DNA of 64,000 bases from Nocardiopsis sp. N85 (GCF_028882275.1 NZ_JARBUT010000026.1:1-64000); one strand, 5' to 3'; numbered from the stretch's first letter, positions 7,488 through 15,232 are shown. Translations and numbers: made by a program. Notes: generated by a model not told the origin, from the sequence alone.

Positions 7488-9179
7488 ATGTGGTTCGGTG
7501 GTTCCACCGGCCCCATTCCCCTACGTCCTGCGAACGCCGTCCCGGTGAGCCCGAACGTCCCCGGGGTGTGGATGAGCACCGAGTGGCCCGAGCGCGAACT
7601 CGTCACCGCTGCGCATGGTGAACGGCATGTCCTGGTGTTCGGCACCTGTGCCGTCGAGTCCGCCGAGCTTCACCGGGCCACGGCGCCGGCCGTCCCCGGC
7701 GATGTGGCCTGGCGGTGGCCGGGAAGCTATGTGGTGGTCGAGGTGACCCCCGGGTCCGTCACTCTGTGGACGGATCTGACCTCGGCACTGCCTCTCTACA
7801 TCCGCAGAACCGAGGACAGGGTGTTGTGGGCTTCGAGTTCCCGGCTCCTGGCCGGGCTGTACGGCTCTGTTGAGGTCGACCTCGCCAAGGTGGTGGAGCG
7901 GCTGATCGGCCCCGACACGGCAGAGCATGGCACCGGTTCGTACTTCACCGGGGCCGAGAGGGTTCCCGCCGGGCACCGACTCGTCCTCAGCAAAGGCACT
8001 GAACCTGTGGCAGGGCGGGTGTGGGAACCCAAGGATGTCGGCTCCGGTCATGGAGAGCGGTTGCGGTCGGCGCTGGAAGGGGCCGTGGCGGTTCGTGTGG
8101 ACCGCGCCGCGAGGCCCAGCACGGACTTCTCCGGTGGCTTCGACTCCACGGCACTCGGCCTCCTGGCCGCCGAACGACTGGCGCCGCGCGGCCGAGAGAT
8201 CGTCGGGGTGACCGTGCACCCTGACGGTGTACTCTACGGCGGCGACCTGGACTACGCCCGCGAAGCGGCGCAGCATCCCGCAGTGCTCCACCGCCTCCTC
8301 CCCTTGGGTCGGGAGCATTCCCCCTATGGCGGCCTGGACTGTGTTCCACCCACCGACGAACCCGCACCGTCGACGGTCTCGTACGCCTACTTCTCCGCCC
8401 AGTTGCGGTGGCTGTCGCAGGAAGTCGACTCGGACATGCACATGACCGGCGATGGCGGAGACGCCCTGCTACTGACTCCCCCGTACCAACTGGTGGAACT
8501 GCTGCACCGAGGACGGGTGCGGCACGCTTTCCAGGAGGCCGTCCGGTGGGCCCACGTCCGCAGGATGTCGGTCCTCAACGCCTTGCGGGCAGCCCGTTCC
8601 AGGGCGGACCCCGATCCCGTACCGACCTGGGTACGAATCACCTCGCCCGTACCGCAGGGCGTCGAGGATGCCTCGCCCCGGGGACGAACACGCCGGATGC
8701 TGGAGCGGACCATGATCCACGCCGGGCGCACCGCGCGAGCGGATGTGCAGCTGGCCCAGGCTGCCGGGGTCCCCCTGCACAACCCCTACTTCGACTCCCA
8801 GGTGGTGAACGCCTACCTGAGCGTCCCCATGGAGGACCTGCCCGGCCCGGCTCGCTACAAGCCGGTCATGGCCGACGCGATGCGGGACCTGTTCCCCGCA
8901 AAGCTGTTGGCGCGCACCACCAAGGGCGACGCCTCCAGTGACCACCACGAGGGGCTGCGGCGATCCCTGCCCTTCCTGATGGAGTTCGTGGACGGCCACC
9001 TGGCCCAGGAGGGGCTGATCAACGTGTCCGCTCTACGTAACTCGCTGTCCCGTGCCGCACTGGGCATCGGTGAGGAGCTGGCGCAGATCGAGTCCACGGT
9101 GGCGACCGAGGCATGGTTGCGCACAGCACACCGCGCTCCAGCCCCCGAATGGTTCCCGGACAAGGCGGTTTTGCAATGA
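7488..9179 (+). CDS. Lasso cyclase (asparagine synthetase-like, C protein)
   Basis: A 563-residue asparagine-synthetase homologue that should adenylate the Glu8 side chain of the core and close the amide with Gly1. The PP-loop ATP motif SGGFDSTALG lies near residue 215. MTGDGGDALLL near 320 matches the synthetase SGDGGDE segment, and a C-terminal LLARTTKGDASSD region is typical of lasso cyclases. The N-terminal glutaminase-like domain lacks the Cys that would follow Met1 (it starts MWFGGS), so it does not use glutamine. ATG 7488 follows AAGGA by five bases; an in-frame ATG at 7437 has no such site. Its stop overlaps the peptidase start (ATGA). Confidence 0.9.
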   Translation: MWFGGSTGPIPLRPANAVPVSPNVPGVWMSTEWPERELVTAAHGERHVLVFGTCAVESAELHRATAPAVPGDVAWRWPGSYVVVEVTPGSVTLWTDLTSALPLYIRRTEDRVLWASSSRLLAGLYGSVEVDLAKVVERLIGPDTAEHGTGSYFTGAERVPAGHRLVLSKGTEPVAGRVWEPKDVGSGHGERLRSALEGAVAVRVDRAARPSTDFSGGFDSTALGLLAAERLAPRGREIVGVTVHPDGVLYGGDLDYAREAAQHPAVLHRLLPLGREHSPYGGLDCVPPTDEPAPSTVSYAYFSAQLRWLSQEVDSDMHMTGDGGDALLLTPPYQLVELLHRGRVRHAFQEAVRWAHVRRMSVLNALRAARSRADPDPVPTWVRITSPVPQGVEDASPRGRTRRMLERTMIHAGRTARADVQLAQAAGVPLHNPYFDSQVVNAYLSVPMEDLPGPARYKPVMADAMRDLFPAKLLARTTKGDASSDHHEGLRRSLPFLMEFVDGHLAQEGLINVSALRNSLSRAALGIGEELAQIESTVATEAWLRTAHRAPAPEWFPDKAVLQ

Positions 9180-9796
9180 CTCCGGCTACTGAAGAACGTG
9201 CCTGCGACCTCGGCTCCGCAACGGTGGTCGTCCACTACAGGACAGGGACGGTGCGGGTCCTTTCCCCAGCGGCTGCCCGGAAGTGGAGAACAGATCGCGA
9301 TTCCGCGGCGATGGTGGCCGGCCATCGGTGGGAACCGAGCTGGGGCGTACAGGAGCTGCCCATGGGCTTCTCGGAATTCCCCAGCGTCCCCGCGCGGTAC
9401 CGGATCGCCGCAACCGTGGCCCTGCCCGTCTCCCTGGCCGTCATGCGGGCCGGACCGCGCTCGGCTCGGATGGGCCGCATGGTGCGTCTGGTCCGGGCAT
9501 GGCGCGGCGGCGGCCGGATGGCCACGCTTCCAGAGGCGGAGAACGCCGTCCATGCCGTACGGCGGCTCGGCCTGTTCTCGCCCGTGCGGGTCGCCTGCTT
9601 GGAAGAATCGGTCGCCGTGGTGGTGGCACTCGCCCTGCTCGGCAAGCGAGTGCGCTGGCACCACGGAGTGATCACCGACCCCATCCGCCTGCACGCCTGG
9701 GTCGAGGCCGAAGGCCTGCCCGTGGCCGAACCGGAGAGCACTCGCAGGTGCACGGCCCTGTTGACCATCACCCCCACCTCGGAGGAGAACACGTGA
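9176..9796 (+). CDS. Lasso leader peptidase (transglutaminase-like, B protein)
   Basis: A 206-residue protein that should cut off the leader peptide. The C-terminal half has the lasso B2 cysteine-protease features: Cys in VACLEESVAVVVALALLGKRVRWHHGV (about residue 140) and His in RLHAWVEAEGLPVAEP (about 177), with an acidic residue downstream. The first 45 residues (SATVVVHYRTGTVRVLSPAAARKW) look like the strand-turn-helix start of a PqqD/RRE leader-binding domain, but the rest of such a domain is not obvious. There is no separate B1 gene, so this shortened region may do the binding. The gene overlaps the cyclase and acetyltransferase genes by four bases on each side. Confidence 0.85.
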   Translation: MTPATEERACDLGSATVVVHYRTGTVRVLSPAAARKWRTDRDSAAMVAGHRWEPSWGVQELPMGFSEFPSVPARYRIAATVALPVSLAVMRAGPRSARMGRMVRLVRAWRGGGRMATLPEAENAVHAVRRLGLFSPVRVACLEESVAVVVALALLGKRVRWHHGVITDPIRLHAWVEAEGLPVAEPESTRRCTALLTITPTSEENT

Positions 9797-10368
9797 GTGA
9801 ACCGTTGATCTGGCTGCGTGGCGACAGGGCCGGGATCGGCCCGTTACGCGCCGATCTCGTGGAGGAGTACTGGCGGTGGGAGCAGTCGATCCCGACGATC
9901 GTCGGCTACAACCGGCAGACACCACAGCCGGTGGAGAGCACCCGGGACATCCTTCTGGAGGGCTACGCGCGGGCATCGGACCGGGAGTTGCGGTTCACCG
10001 TCTACGGCCTGACCGGGCAGGAGCCTCGCCCCGTGGGCCTGGCCCAGGTGTACATCGACCAGATGCGCCGCAACGGCGAGTACGTGGTGGCCCTGGGCGA
10101 GTCCCGCGGCAAGGGTGTGGGAACGGAGGCCACCCGCCTGGTGCTGGACTACGCCTTCCACGTCACCAATCTGCGGTGCGTGTACCTCACCGTCCTCGCC
10201 CCGAACACCGGAGCCATCCGTGCCTATGAGAAGGCCGGGTTCAAGCGCCAGGGCGTGCGGCGCAACTCCAACCAGTGGCTCGGCGAGACCGTGGACGAGG
10301 TGCTCATGGACGCGATCCCCGAGGAGTTCGAGGGATCCTCACTGGTCAAAGCCCAGTTCCAACGGTGA
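9793..10368 (+). CDS. GNAT acetyltransferase, lasso tailoring
   Basis: A 191-residue Gcn5-related N-acetyltransferase. The acetyl-CoA loop is seen in VVALGESRGKGVGTEATRLVLDYAF (about 97-121, R/QxxGxG/A pattern), followed by YLTVLAPNTGAIRAYEKAGFKRQGV (about 134-158), the usual strand and helix with an AYEKxGF motif. It starts with GTG at 9793, overlapping the peptidase stop, behind GGAGGAG, and so is the last gene of the lasso operon. By analogy with albusnodin it should acetylate Lys10 of the core, before or after folding. No ABC exporter gene follows. Family is certain; the substrate is inferred from position and core similarity. Confidence 0.87.
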   Translation: MSEPLIWLRGDRAGIGPLRADLVEEYWRWEQSIPTIVGYNRQTPQPVESTRDILLEGYARASDRELRFTVYGLTGQEPRPVGLAQVYIDQMRRNGEYVVALGESRGKGVGTEATRLVLDYAFHVTNLRCVYLTVLAPNTGAIRAYEKAGFKRQGVRRNSNQWLGETVDEVLMDAIPEEFEGSSLVKAQFQR

Positions 10369-10374
10369 ACGCCC

Positions 10375-10400
10375 GGTGCCCGCCGGCCTCGGCGGGCACC
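10375..10400. terminator. Hairpin after lasso operon
   Basis: GGTGCCCGCC-GGCCTC-GGCGGGCACC, a 10-bp perfect stem between the convergent acetyltransferase and DUF397 genes. No T-run follows. It could serve both directions. Confidence 0.6.
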
Positions 10401-10405
10401 AGCGG

Positions 10406-10585
10406 TCAGTCGGTGTTCAGGCCACCGAGGAAGTGCGCCCACGAGCCCGGGGTGAAGTCCAGCGGCTGCACGTGGAGGTTCTGGTTGTCGCGCACGCGCG
10501 TCACCGGGCCTTCGGAGACCTCCACGCAGGTCCCGGCCTCGTTGCTGTAACTGGACTTGTGCCAGGGCGTGCTCTGGGTGCTCAT
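10406..10585 (-). CDS. DUF397 domain protein
   Basis: A 59-residue DUF397 protein: WHKSSYSNEAGTCVEVSE at residues 8-25, VRDNQNL at 31-37 and the end FTPGSWAHFLGGL are diagnostic. These small proteins sit next to XRE/DUF5753 regulators throughout the actinomycetes and are thought to work with them, in some cases as a toxin-antitoxin-like or developmental pair. The gene starts 14 bases after the XRE stop and is co-transcribed with it. The two face the lasso operon. Confidence 0.85.
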   Translation of the reverse strand: MSTQSTPWHKSSYSNEAGTCVEVSEGPVTRVRDNQNLHVQPLDFTPGSWAHFLGGLNTD

Positions 10586-10599
10586 GTGGGGAACCTTCC

Positions 10600-11454
10600 T
10601 CAGTCGAGTTCGGCGATCCGGGACCGGATCAGGTCGCGGGACCTCTCGGGGGACAGCGCCGCCGCCCGGAGGTGGTGGGACCTCAGCTCATGGTGTTGCA
10701 CGTCCTCCGGGGCGTCGAACAGCAGCCCCTGGGGAGGCACGTCCACGTGGCCGACCTGGTCGTCCCCGAGCCAGAGCAGGCTGAAGCCGTAGTTGAGGCT
10801 CATGCCCTCGGCCTGCGGCAGGATCTGGAGGTCGATCCTGGGGTGGTCGCTCAGCTCCAGGAGGTGTGTCAGTTGGGCGCGCATCGTGCCGGGGCCGCCG
10901 ACCTGGCAGGTGAGGACGGGTTCGTCGATCACCCACCACATCTGCGGCGGTTCGTCGCGGTGCAGGATGCTGTGGGCGCGCTCCAGGCGGGCTTGGGTCC
11001 TGCGCTCGCGCTCGGCCTCGTCGGGAACGGCGCCCCGACCCATGAGAGCGCGGATGTAGTCGGGGTGCTGGGCCAGGCCGCCGAACAGGCCGATCGTGTA
11101 CTCGAAGATCTGCCCGGCCTCGTACTCCAGCGGGTAGTAGGCGCCGCCGGGGACATCCTCGTAGGCGTTCCACCAGGCGGAGGTGCGGTTGCGGCTGGCG
11201 GCCTTGGCGATGTGGGCCAATTCCTCACGGAGATCGTCGGCCGCTTTGTAGAGGCGGCAGAGAGCGTCGATCTCCGGGCTGCTCAGACGCTTCCACTTGC
11301 CGTTCTCCATGCGGGAGACCTTGGACTTGTGCCAGCCCATCTCCTCGGCGGCCTCTTCCTGGGACAGGCCGGTCTGCACCCGTAGCCGCTTGAGCTGGCT
11401 GACCAGGTAGTGCCTGCGGGCGGGGGAACCGTGCGCGGGAGTGCCCTCGGGCAT
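10600..11454 (-). CDS. XRE-family regulator with DUF5753 (Scr1-type)
   Basis: A 284-residue regulator. The N-terminal HTH_31/XRE domain spans about 15-75 (LKRLRVQTGLSQEEAAEEMGWHKSKVSRMENGKWK). The DUF5753 effector region follows (LEYEAGQIFEYTIGLFGGLAQHPDYIRALM, then the MRAQLTHLLELSDHPRIDLQILP segment). ATG 11454 is chosen because AGGAGG lies five bases upstream; the GTG at 11460 would be too close to that site. It heads an operon with the DUF397 gene and diverges from the anti-sigma-like kinase gene. Control of the neighbouring lasso operon is possible but unproven. Confidence 0.87.
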   Translation of the reverse strand: MPEGTPAHGSPARRHYLVSQLKRLRVQTGLSQEEAAEEMGWHKSKVSRMENGKWKRLSSPEIDALCRLYKAADDLREELAHIAKAASRNRTSAWWNAYEDVPGGAYYPLEYEAGQIFEYTIGLFGGLAQHPDYIRALMGRGAVPDEAERERRTQARLERAHSILHRDEPPQMWWVIDEPVLTCQVGGPGTMRAQLTHLLELSDHPRIDLQILPQAEGMSLNYGFSLLWLGDDQVGHVDVPPQGLLFDAPEDVQHHELRSHHLRAAALSPERSRDLIRSRIAELD

Positions 11455-11653
11455 CTCCACCTCCTGTCCGTCGCGATACCGGCGCTGTCATCTTCCCACC
11501 CAGGGGAAGCACGCATTATCACTCATTGTACGCAAATCAACTTGCTGCGCTTGTAATTTGCGTTGTTGCAAATCATGATGGATGCACAGCGGGCCGGAAG
11601 TGAGCGGCGACGCGGCCCGCTTCGCATCGGTGACGACAGCGAGGTGATGTGCG

Positions 11654-12136
11654 GTGCACGAAGTCATGTGCGTCTGGAGGCGCCCGGGACCGGAGGACGT
11701 GGGTCTGGCCCGGTGTCTCACGGACGGGGCACTGGCGGCGGCAGGGGTGGACGAGGCAGGGCTGGGCGTGGCCCGGCTGGCGGTGAGTGAGGCGTTCACG
11801 AACGCCCTGCTGCACGGCCGCCCCGAGGTCGGTGTGGAGGTCTGGGCGCGACCGGGCCGCTGCGGGGTGGTCGAGGTGTACGACACCGGGCCGACCGTGC
11901 CGGTGTTCCCCCAGCCGGAGGAGCTGGCCTGGGTGACCGGCGACCACGGACGCGGGCTCGGGCTGATCCGGGCGTTCACGCGCGAGGCGTGCGGGGCCTA
12001 CGCCTGCGGTGTGGGCAAGCGGGTGTGGTTCGCGGTGGCGATGGACGGCCGTGCCCTGGACGTGCACCGCACCCGCGCACTGGTGGAGGGACGCGCCCGC
12101 CTGCGGGCACCGCGCTCCACGGCGCTCCTGGCGTGA
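11654..12136 (+). CDS. ATP-binding protein, RsbW/SpoIIAB-like
   Basis: A 160-residue GHKL ATPase of the HATPase_c_2 type. The N-box is LAVSEAFTNALLHG (about 42-55), the G1 box is VYDTGP (about 75-80), and the G2 box is GDHGRGLGLIRAF (about 95-107). Such single-domain proteins act as anti-sigma kinases or as partners of STAS-domain proteins. No antagonist or sigma gene is adjacent. GTG 11654 has GAGGTG seven bases upstream. These genes are very often found near XRE/DUF397 pairs in actinomycetes, as here. The partner is unknown. Confidence 0.82.
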   Translation: MHEVMCVWRRPGPEDVGLARCLTDGALAAAGVDEAGLGVARLAVSEAFTNALLHGRPEVGVEVWARPGRCGVVEVYDTGPTVPVFPQPEELAWVTGDHGRGLGLIRAFTREACGAYACGVGKRVWFAVAMDGRALDVHRTRALVEGRARLRAPRSTALLA

Positions 12137-12162
12137 ACACCCCCGCGACCCTGAAAACGAAG

Positions 12163-12196
12163 CGCCCCGGCTGGTGCTGGCACACCGGCCGGGGCG
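12163..12196 (+). terminator. Hairpin between ATPase and anchored protein genes
   Basis: CGCCCCGGC pairs with GCCGGGGCG around a 16-base loop that itself holds GGTGC/GCACC. It lies 26 bases after the ATPase stop and just before the next ribosome site, so it may be a terminator or attenuator. Confidence 0.5.
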
Positions 12197-12228
12197 TGAT
12201 CCCCACCTGACACCAGCAGGAGGAAATC

Positions 12229-12750
12229 ATGCGTCACCCTACTACCGGCCGTCACCGTCGGCCCTGCGACAGCATGGCCGGGCGCGTGTGGGCCCTGACC
12301 GCAGCGCTACTGGCCACAGCCCTGGCCACGATCTTCAGTCCACGGCTGGACCGTCCCACCCAAGTACCCCGCGCATTGCCCGCAGCGCCGACGCCCGGCG
12401 GCAACCCCGGGCACGTTAAGCAAGGCCGTGACCTGCTCTCCGACCCGCCCGGCTTCCCGGAGCAGAGCGTCTGGGCGGCCGGGGCGTCCGCATCCCCGAC
12501 TCGCTGGGAGCAGGCCTACCGCGACCGCTCAACACCGTTCGCAGGGGAGGATGTGGTGGACGCCGACCCCGACCAGATCGCCGGAGCCCTGGTACGCCCC
12601 TACCTCGACCTTGCCGCGGTTCCCCGACCGCGCTCGGCCGAGCCGAGCGACTACCCGGCCAGGTCCTCGGCTGTGGAGTCCGAACCGGTGGAGGACGAGT
12701 TCGCCGAGCTGGCCGACCGCATTCGCACTTACCTGGCCATAAGGAACTGA
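12229..12750 (+). CDS. Hypothetical secreted or membrane-anchored protein
   Basis: Not recognised. The 173-residue product has one hydrophobic segment near the N-terminus (about 18-36, MAGRVWALTAALLATALATIF) preceded by basic residues, as in a signal anchor. The rest is proline-rich and acidic with a helical-looking end (EDEFAELADRIRTYLAIRN). The start is well supported by AGGAGG seven bases before ATG 12229. It is the last gene before the right end of the island and may be co-transcribed with the ATPase if the intervening hairpin is read through. Confidence 0.65.
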   Translation: MRHPTTGRHRRPCDSMAGRVWALTAALLATALATIFSPRLDRPTQVPRALPAAPTPGGNPGHVKQGRDLLSDPPGFPEQSVWAAGASASPTRWEQAYRDRSTPFAGEDVVDADPDQIAGALVRPYLDLAAVPRPRSAEPSDYPARSSAVESEPVEDEFAELADRIRTYLAIRN

Positions 12751-13267
12751 AACGCTATTTATCGGGGGTGGGCCTGTGGCAGGGCCTGTGACTGGGCCTT
12801 CCAGAGGGCCTGTGACCGGGCCGATAGGTGGGCCCATTAGTACGGCCCGCCCCGTGCGCGTTATCAGTGCAGGTAGAAGCCGCTTCGGGTGGGCCCTTCG
12901 CAATCCAGACACATACCCAAGTGGGCAGTTCCTCTTCACGTAGGGCGGGGCGGCGACCAAGGGCGAAGGCCCCGTCCAGCCCTCTCAGACGCCAACGACA
13001 GCGGTTCGGGCTGGGGCGATGTGCGGCATTCAGCGGGCCTGCACGTCCACAGCACGTACCAGGACCACCAACGGGTGTTCAGCGGCGCAGCGGGCGCTGG
13101 TGGACGTACGTGGGCTCGTGTCCGGGGCCGGGGCGGGAACGGCGTGACGGCGCCCCGGCGGAAGAGCGCGGAGCGAGGATGCTCGGGAGGTGGGAGGCAC
13201 GGTCAAGACAAAAGAGCGAGCTCCGAGCAATCAGCGGGCACCTGGAACGAGAAGAACCCAGGACCGA
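12751..13267. other. Right island end without a gene
   Basis: About 520 bases with no convincing gene. It begins with the GGGCCTGTGAC repeats and leads into the tRNA trailer. The open frames here overlap one another on both strands and show no family features or ribosome sites. Confidence 0.5.
12781..12822. repeat. 18-bp direct repeats, 24-bp period
   Basis: AGGGCCTGTGACTGGGCC at 12781-12798 recurs at 12805-12822 with one change. Partial copies flank it at 12770 and 12830. The role is unknown; it lies in the gene-free right end of the island. Confidence 0.6.
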
Positions 13268-13348
13268 GACCTCAAAAATGGCCTCTGACCTGGGGTTTTG
13301 TGGGTAGGCCCCCAGGGGCTCGAACCCTGAACCCACGGATTAAAAGTC
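13268..13348. repeat. Right attachment-site copy within tRNA-Lys
   Basis: Direct repeat of 192-272 (exact over 13290-13348). It covers the tRNA from the anticodon stem to its 3' end plus 37 bases of trailer. Confidence 0.85.
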
Positions 13349-13377
13349 CGTTGCTCTGCCAATTGAGCTAGAGGCCC
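13305..13377 (-). tRNA. tRNA-Lys (anticodon TTT)
   Basis: A 73-base cloverleaf. The acceptor stem is GGGCCTC with GGGGCCT (G-U at the end) and discriminator A. The D-arm is AGCTCAATTGGCAGAGCA. The anticodon arm is CGGACTTTTAATCCG, with TTT reading AAA/AAG. The T-arm contains GGGTTCGAGCCCC-type sequence. CCA is not encoded. Its 3' half doubles as the attachment site of the island. Confidence 0.93.
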
Positions 13378-13531
13378 GTGACCGACCCGCGTGAGCAGGG
13401 CTGACGCCACCGAGGCCAGAGTCTACCGGATACCACTGCGGGCACACAGCCGAGTATCCACCGCCCGCGAACACGCGCCCTCCCTACGCCACCGGTCTTC
13501 CGCGCTCCCGACCGCTTCGGCGCGCCGTCGA

Positions 13532-13560
13532 GTGGGCCCCTGACCTCGGTCGGGGCCCAC
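13532..13560 (-). terminator. Hairpin after hypothetical gene
   Basis: GTGGGCCCC and GGGGCCCAC form a 9-bp stem around an 11-base loop, seven bases downstream of the stop of the minus-strand gene at 13567. Confidence 0.6.
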
Positions 13561-13566
13561 CGGGTC

Positions 13567-14088
13567 CTATCCCACGAGCACGATCGCCTTGGTGTGCAGC
13601 TTGTCGCGCTCCAGGAGGGACTGGGCCGAATCCTCGGGCCAGAACAGCACGAACCGGCCCGCCTGGCGGGCGTCGCCGGTCTCCGTTCCGGCCGCCCGCC
13701 GGGCAGCGGAGTCCGCGTCGGGCATCTCGTACACCGACACGAGATCGGTCGTGACCAGGGCGAGGCAGCCGTCATCCTCCGAGGCGCACGACGACGACTC
13801 GTCGCGCGCGTCGGGGAGCGGGTACAGCGTGTCCAGTTCGGCGACGAGGGTCTGGGCCGTGTACCCGTCCGTGGGTTCCGCCGGCACCTCTTCCGAGGAG
13901 ACGCCGGGAGAGGGGGCGAGGTCCTGGCCGAGTTCGCGGGCGAGGAGGACGCCGCCGATCGTGAGAACGGATCCGGCGACGACCAGACCGAGGCAGCCGA
14001 TGCCGAGACCGAGGGCCACCTGGGTTCCGGTGGACCCGGCCTTGCCGGGAGAAGGGGCGCCGTGGGAGGGAGGGGGGTCGTGGGACAC
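13567..14088 (-). CDS. Hypothetical single-pass membrane protein
   Basis: Not recognised. The 173-residue product has a proline/serine-rich N-terminus, one transmembrane segment at about 24-52 (VALGLGIGCLGLVVAGSVLTIGGVLLA) and an acidic outer domain with two cysteines (SSSCASEDDGCLALVTTD) that may form a disulfide. GTG 14088 is the preferred start; the frame stays open upstream to 14283 but that part is low-complexity. It stands alone, facing the tRNA. Confidence 0.6.
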   Translation of the reverse strand: MSHDPPPSHGAPSPGKAGSTGTQVALGLGIGCLGLVVAGSVLTIGGVLLARELGQDLAPSPGVSSEEVPAEPTDGYTAQTLVAELDTLYPLPDARDESSSCASEDDGCLALVTTDLVSVYEMPDADSAARRAAGTETGDARQAGRFVLFWPEDSAQSLLERDKLHTKAIVLVG

Positions 14089-14310
14089 GGTGGGGCTCCG
14101 AGGGGTGGGAGCGGCGGCGCGGGTGCCGCGGGCGCTCGATATGGGGGGTGAGCGTAGCCGAGGAGGCGCGGGGACGAGAAGGCGCGGGAACACGGTCCGC
14201 CCCTCCGGGGAACACGGCCGGCGGCCCCTGCCCCGGCCGGGCTCCCCTCGGCGGCCGTACCGCGGAGCGATCATGGAGGGCACCGGCCGGAAGGCCGTCG
14301 TGACGCGCCC

Positions 14311-14333
14311 CTTGACCCTGACACGGTGTCAGG
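14311..14333 (+). promoter_or_regulatory. MerR-type promoter-operator
   Basis: TTGACC (14312-14317) runs into the palindrome CCTGACAC-G-GTGTCAGG (14317-14333). This sits 19 bases before the MerR ATG. It has the layout of MerR-family operators lying between -35 and -10, so autoregulation is likely. Confidence 0.65.
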
Positions 14334-14351
14334 CCCGAACGTGGAGGTGTC

Positions 14352-15188
14352 ATGTTCACCATCGGAGAGTTCGCGTCGATCGGCCGGGTGAGCGTCAGGA
14401 TGCTCCGGCACTACGACCGGATCGGGCTGCTCACACCCGCCCGGGTCGACCCCGTGACCGGGTACCGGTCCTACGAGGTCGGGCAGCTGACCCGGCTGAG
14501 CCGCATCGTCCAGCTGCGCGGTTTCGGGCTGGGTCTGGAGGACATCGCGCGCATCGTGTGCGACGACCCCGATCCCGGGAGGGAGCGGGAGATCCTCCGG
14601 GCCGCGAGCGCGGAGCTGCGGCGGGACATCGTGGAGCGCCGCGCCCGCCTGGACCGGATCGACGCCTATCTCCGACGCAGGGAAGGACTGCCCGCCATGT
14701 CCACATCGACCACCATCACCGCCGAGGTCCGGTGGGTCGGGCCACAGCGGATCGCCACGCTGACGCGCGAGATCCCCGGCCCGGGCCCCGAGAACGTCGG
14801 CCCCGTGCTCGGCCCCCTCTATCCCGAGGTGGCGGGGGTCCTGGCGGCAGCCGGGATCGACGTCGGTCCCGGCATCGCCTTCTACCGGTACGACGAGTCC
14901 GAGGAGGCGACCGGGATGACCGTGACCGCCGGCTTCGTGGTCCCCGACGGGGTCGACGCGGCCCCCGGGCTGGAGGTCTCCACCCTGCCGGGCTGCGAGG
15001 CGGCCGTGACCACCCACCGGGGCGAGGTCGCCGGGATCGGGGAGACCTGGGCCGCGCTGGTCGACTGGACGCGCGAGCACGGCCTGGGGCTCGCCGGCGT
15101 CTGCCGCGAGGTGTACTGGACGCCCGGCGACCGCCCCCAAGAGGAGTGGGTGACCGATCTGGTGCAGCCGGTGCGACCCGCCGGGTGA
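14352..15188 (+). CDS. MerR-family regulator with GyrI-like effector domain
   Basis: A 278-residue regulator of the BltR/BmrR type. The winged HTH is at 1-70 (MFTIGEFASIGRVSVRMLRHYDRIGLLTPARVDPVTGYRSYEVGQ). A linker helix spans about 75-115. The GyrI-like small-molecule domain is at about 120-275 (ending CREVYWTPGDRPQEEWVTDLVQPV). Such proteins bind hydrophobic cations or drugs and activate efflux or detoxification genes. ATG 14352 follows GGAGGT. The DinB-type gene starts 45 bases downstream and is the likely target besides itself. Confidence 0.87.
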   Translation: MFTIGEFASIGRVSVRMLRHYDRIGLLTPARVDPVTGYRSYEVGQLTRLSRIVQLRGFGLGLEDIARIVCDDPDPGREREILRAASAELRRDIVERRARLDRIDAYLRRREGLPAMSTSTTITAEVRWVGPQRIATLTREIPGPGPENVGPVLGPLYPEVAGVLAAAGIDVGPGIAFYRYDESEEATGMTVTAGFVVPDGVDAAPGLEVSTLPGCEAAVTTHRGEVAGIGETWAALVDWTREHGLGLAGVCREVYWTPGDRPQEEWVTDLVQPVRPAG

Positions 15189-15232
15189 AAAACCGCTGGG
15201 GCGGAGCGGGCGCGTGTGTCAGGCTGCCCCGC

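Larger units (their letters stand above)
192..13348. mobile_element. Putative genomic island integrated at tRNA-Lys
   Basis: The segment is bounded by an 81-bp direct repeat (192-272 and 13268-13348). The right copy is the 3' half of an intact tRNA-Lys gene plus its trailer; the left copy is a detached fragment. This is the footprint left by tyrosine-recombinase integration into a tRNA 3' end, with the element lying downstream of the restored tRNA. Inside are an IS element, transposase debris, regulators and a complete lasso-peptide operon. No integrase, excisionase, replication or conjugation gene is recognisable, so it is either a decayed element or one mobilised in trans. The boundaries are seen directly; mobility is inferred. 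Confidence 0.7.

Noticed and set aside
12828-13307. Coding frames in the right island end
   Set aside because: They overlap each other on both strands, lack ribosome sites and show no family features; one runs into the tRNA.
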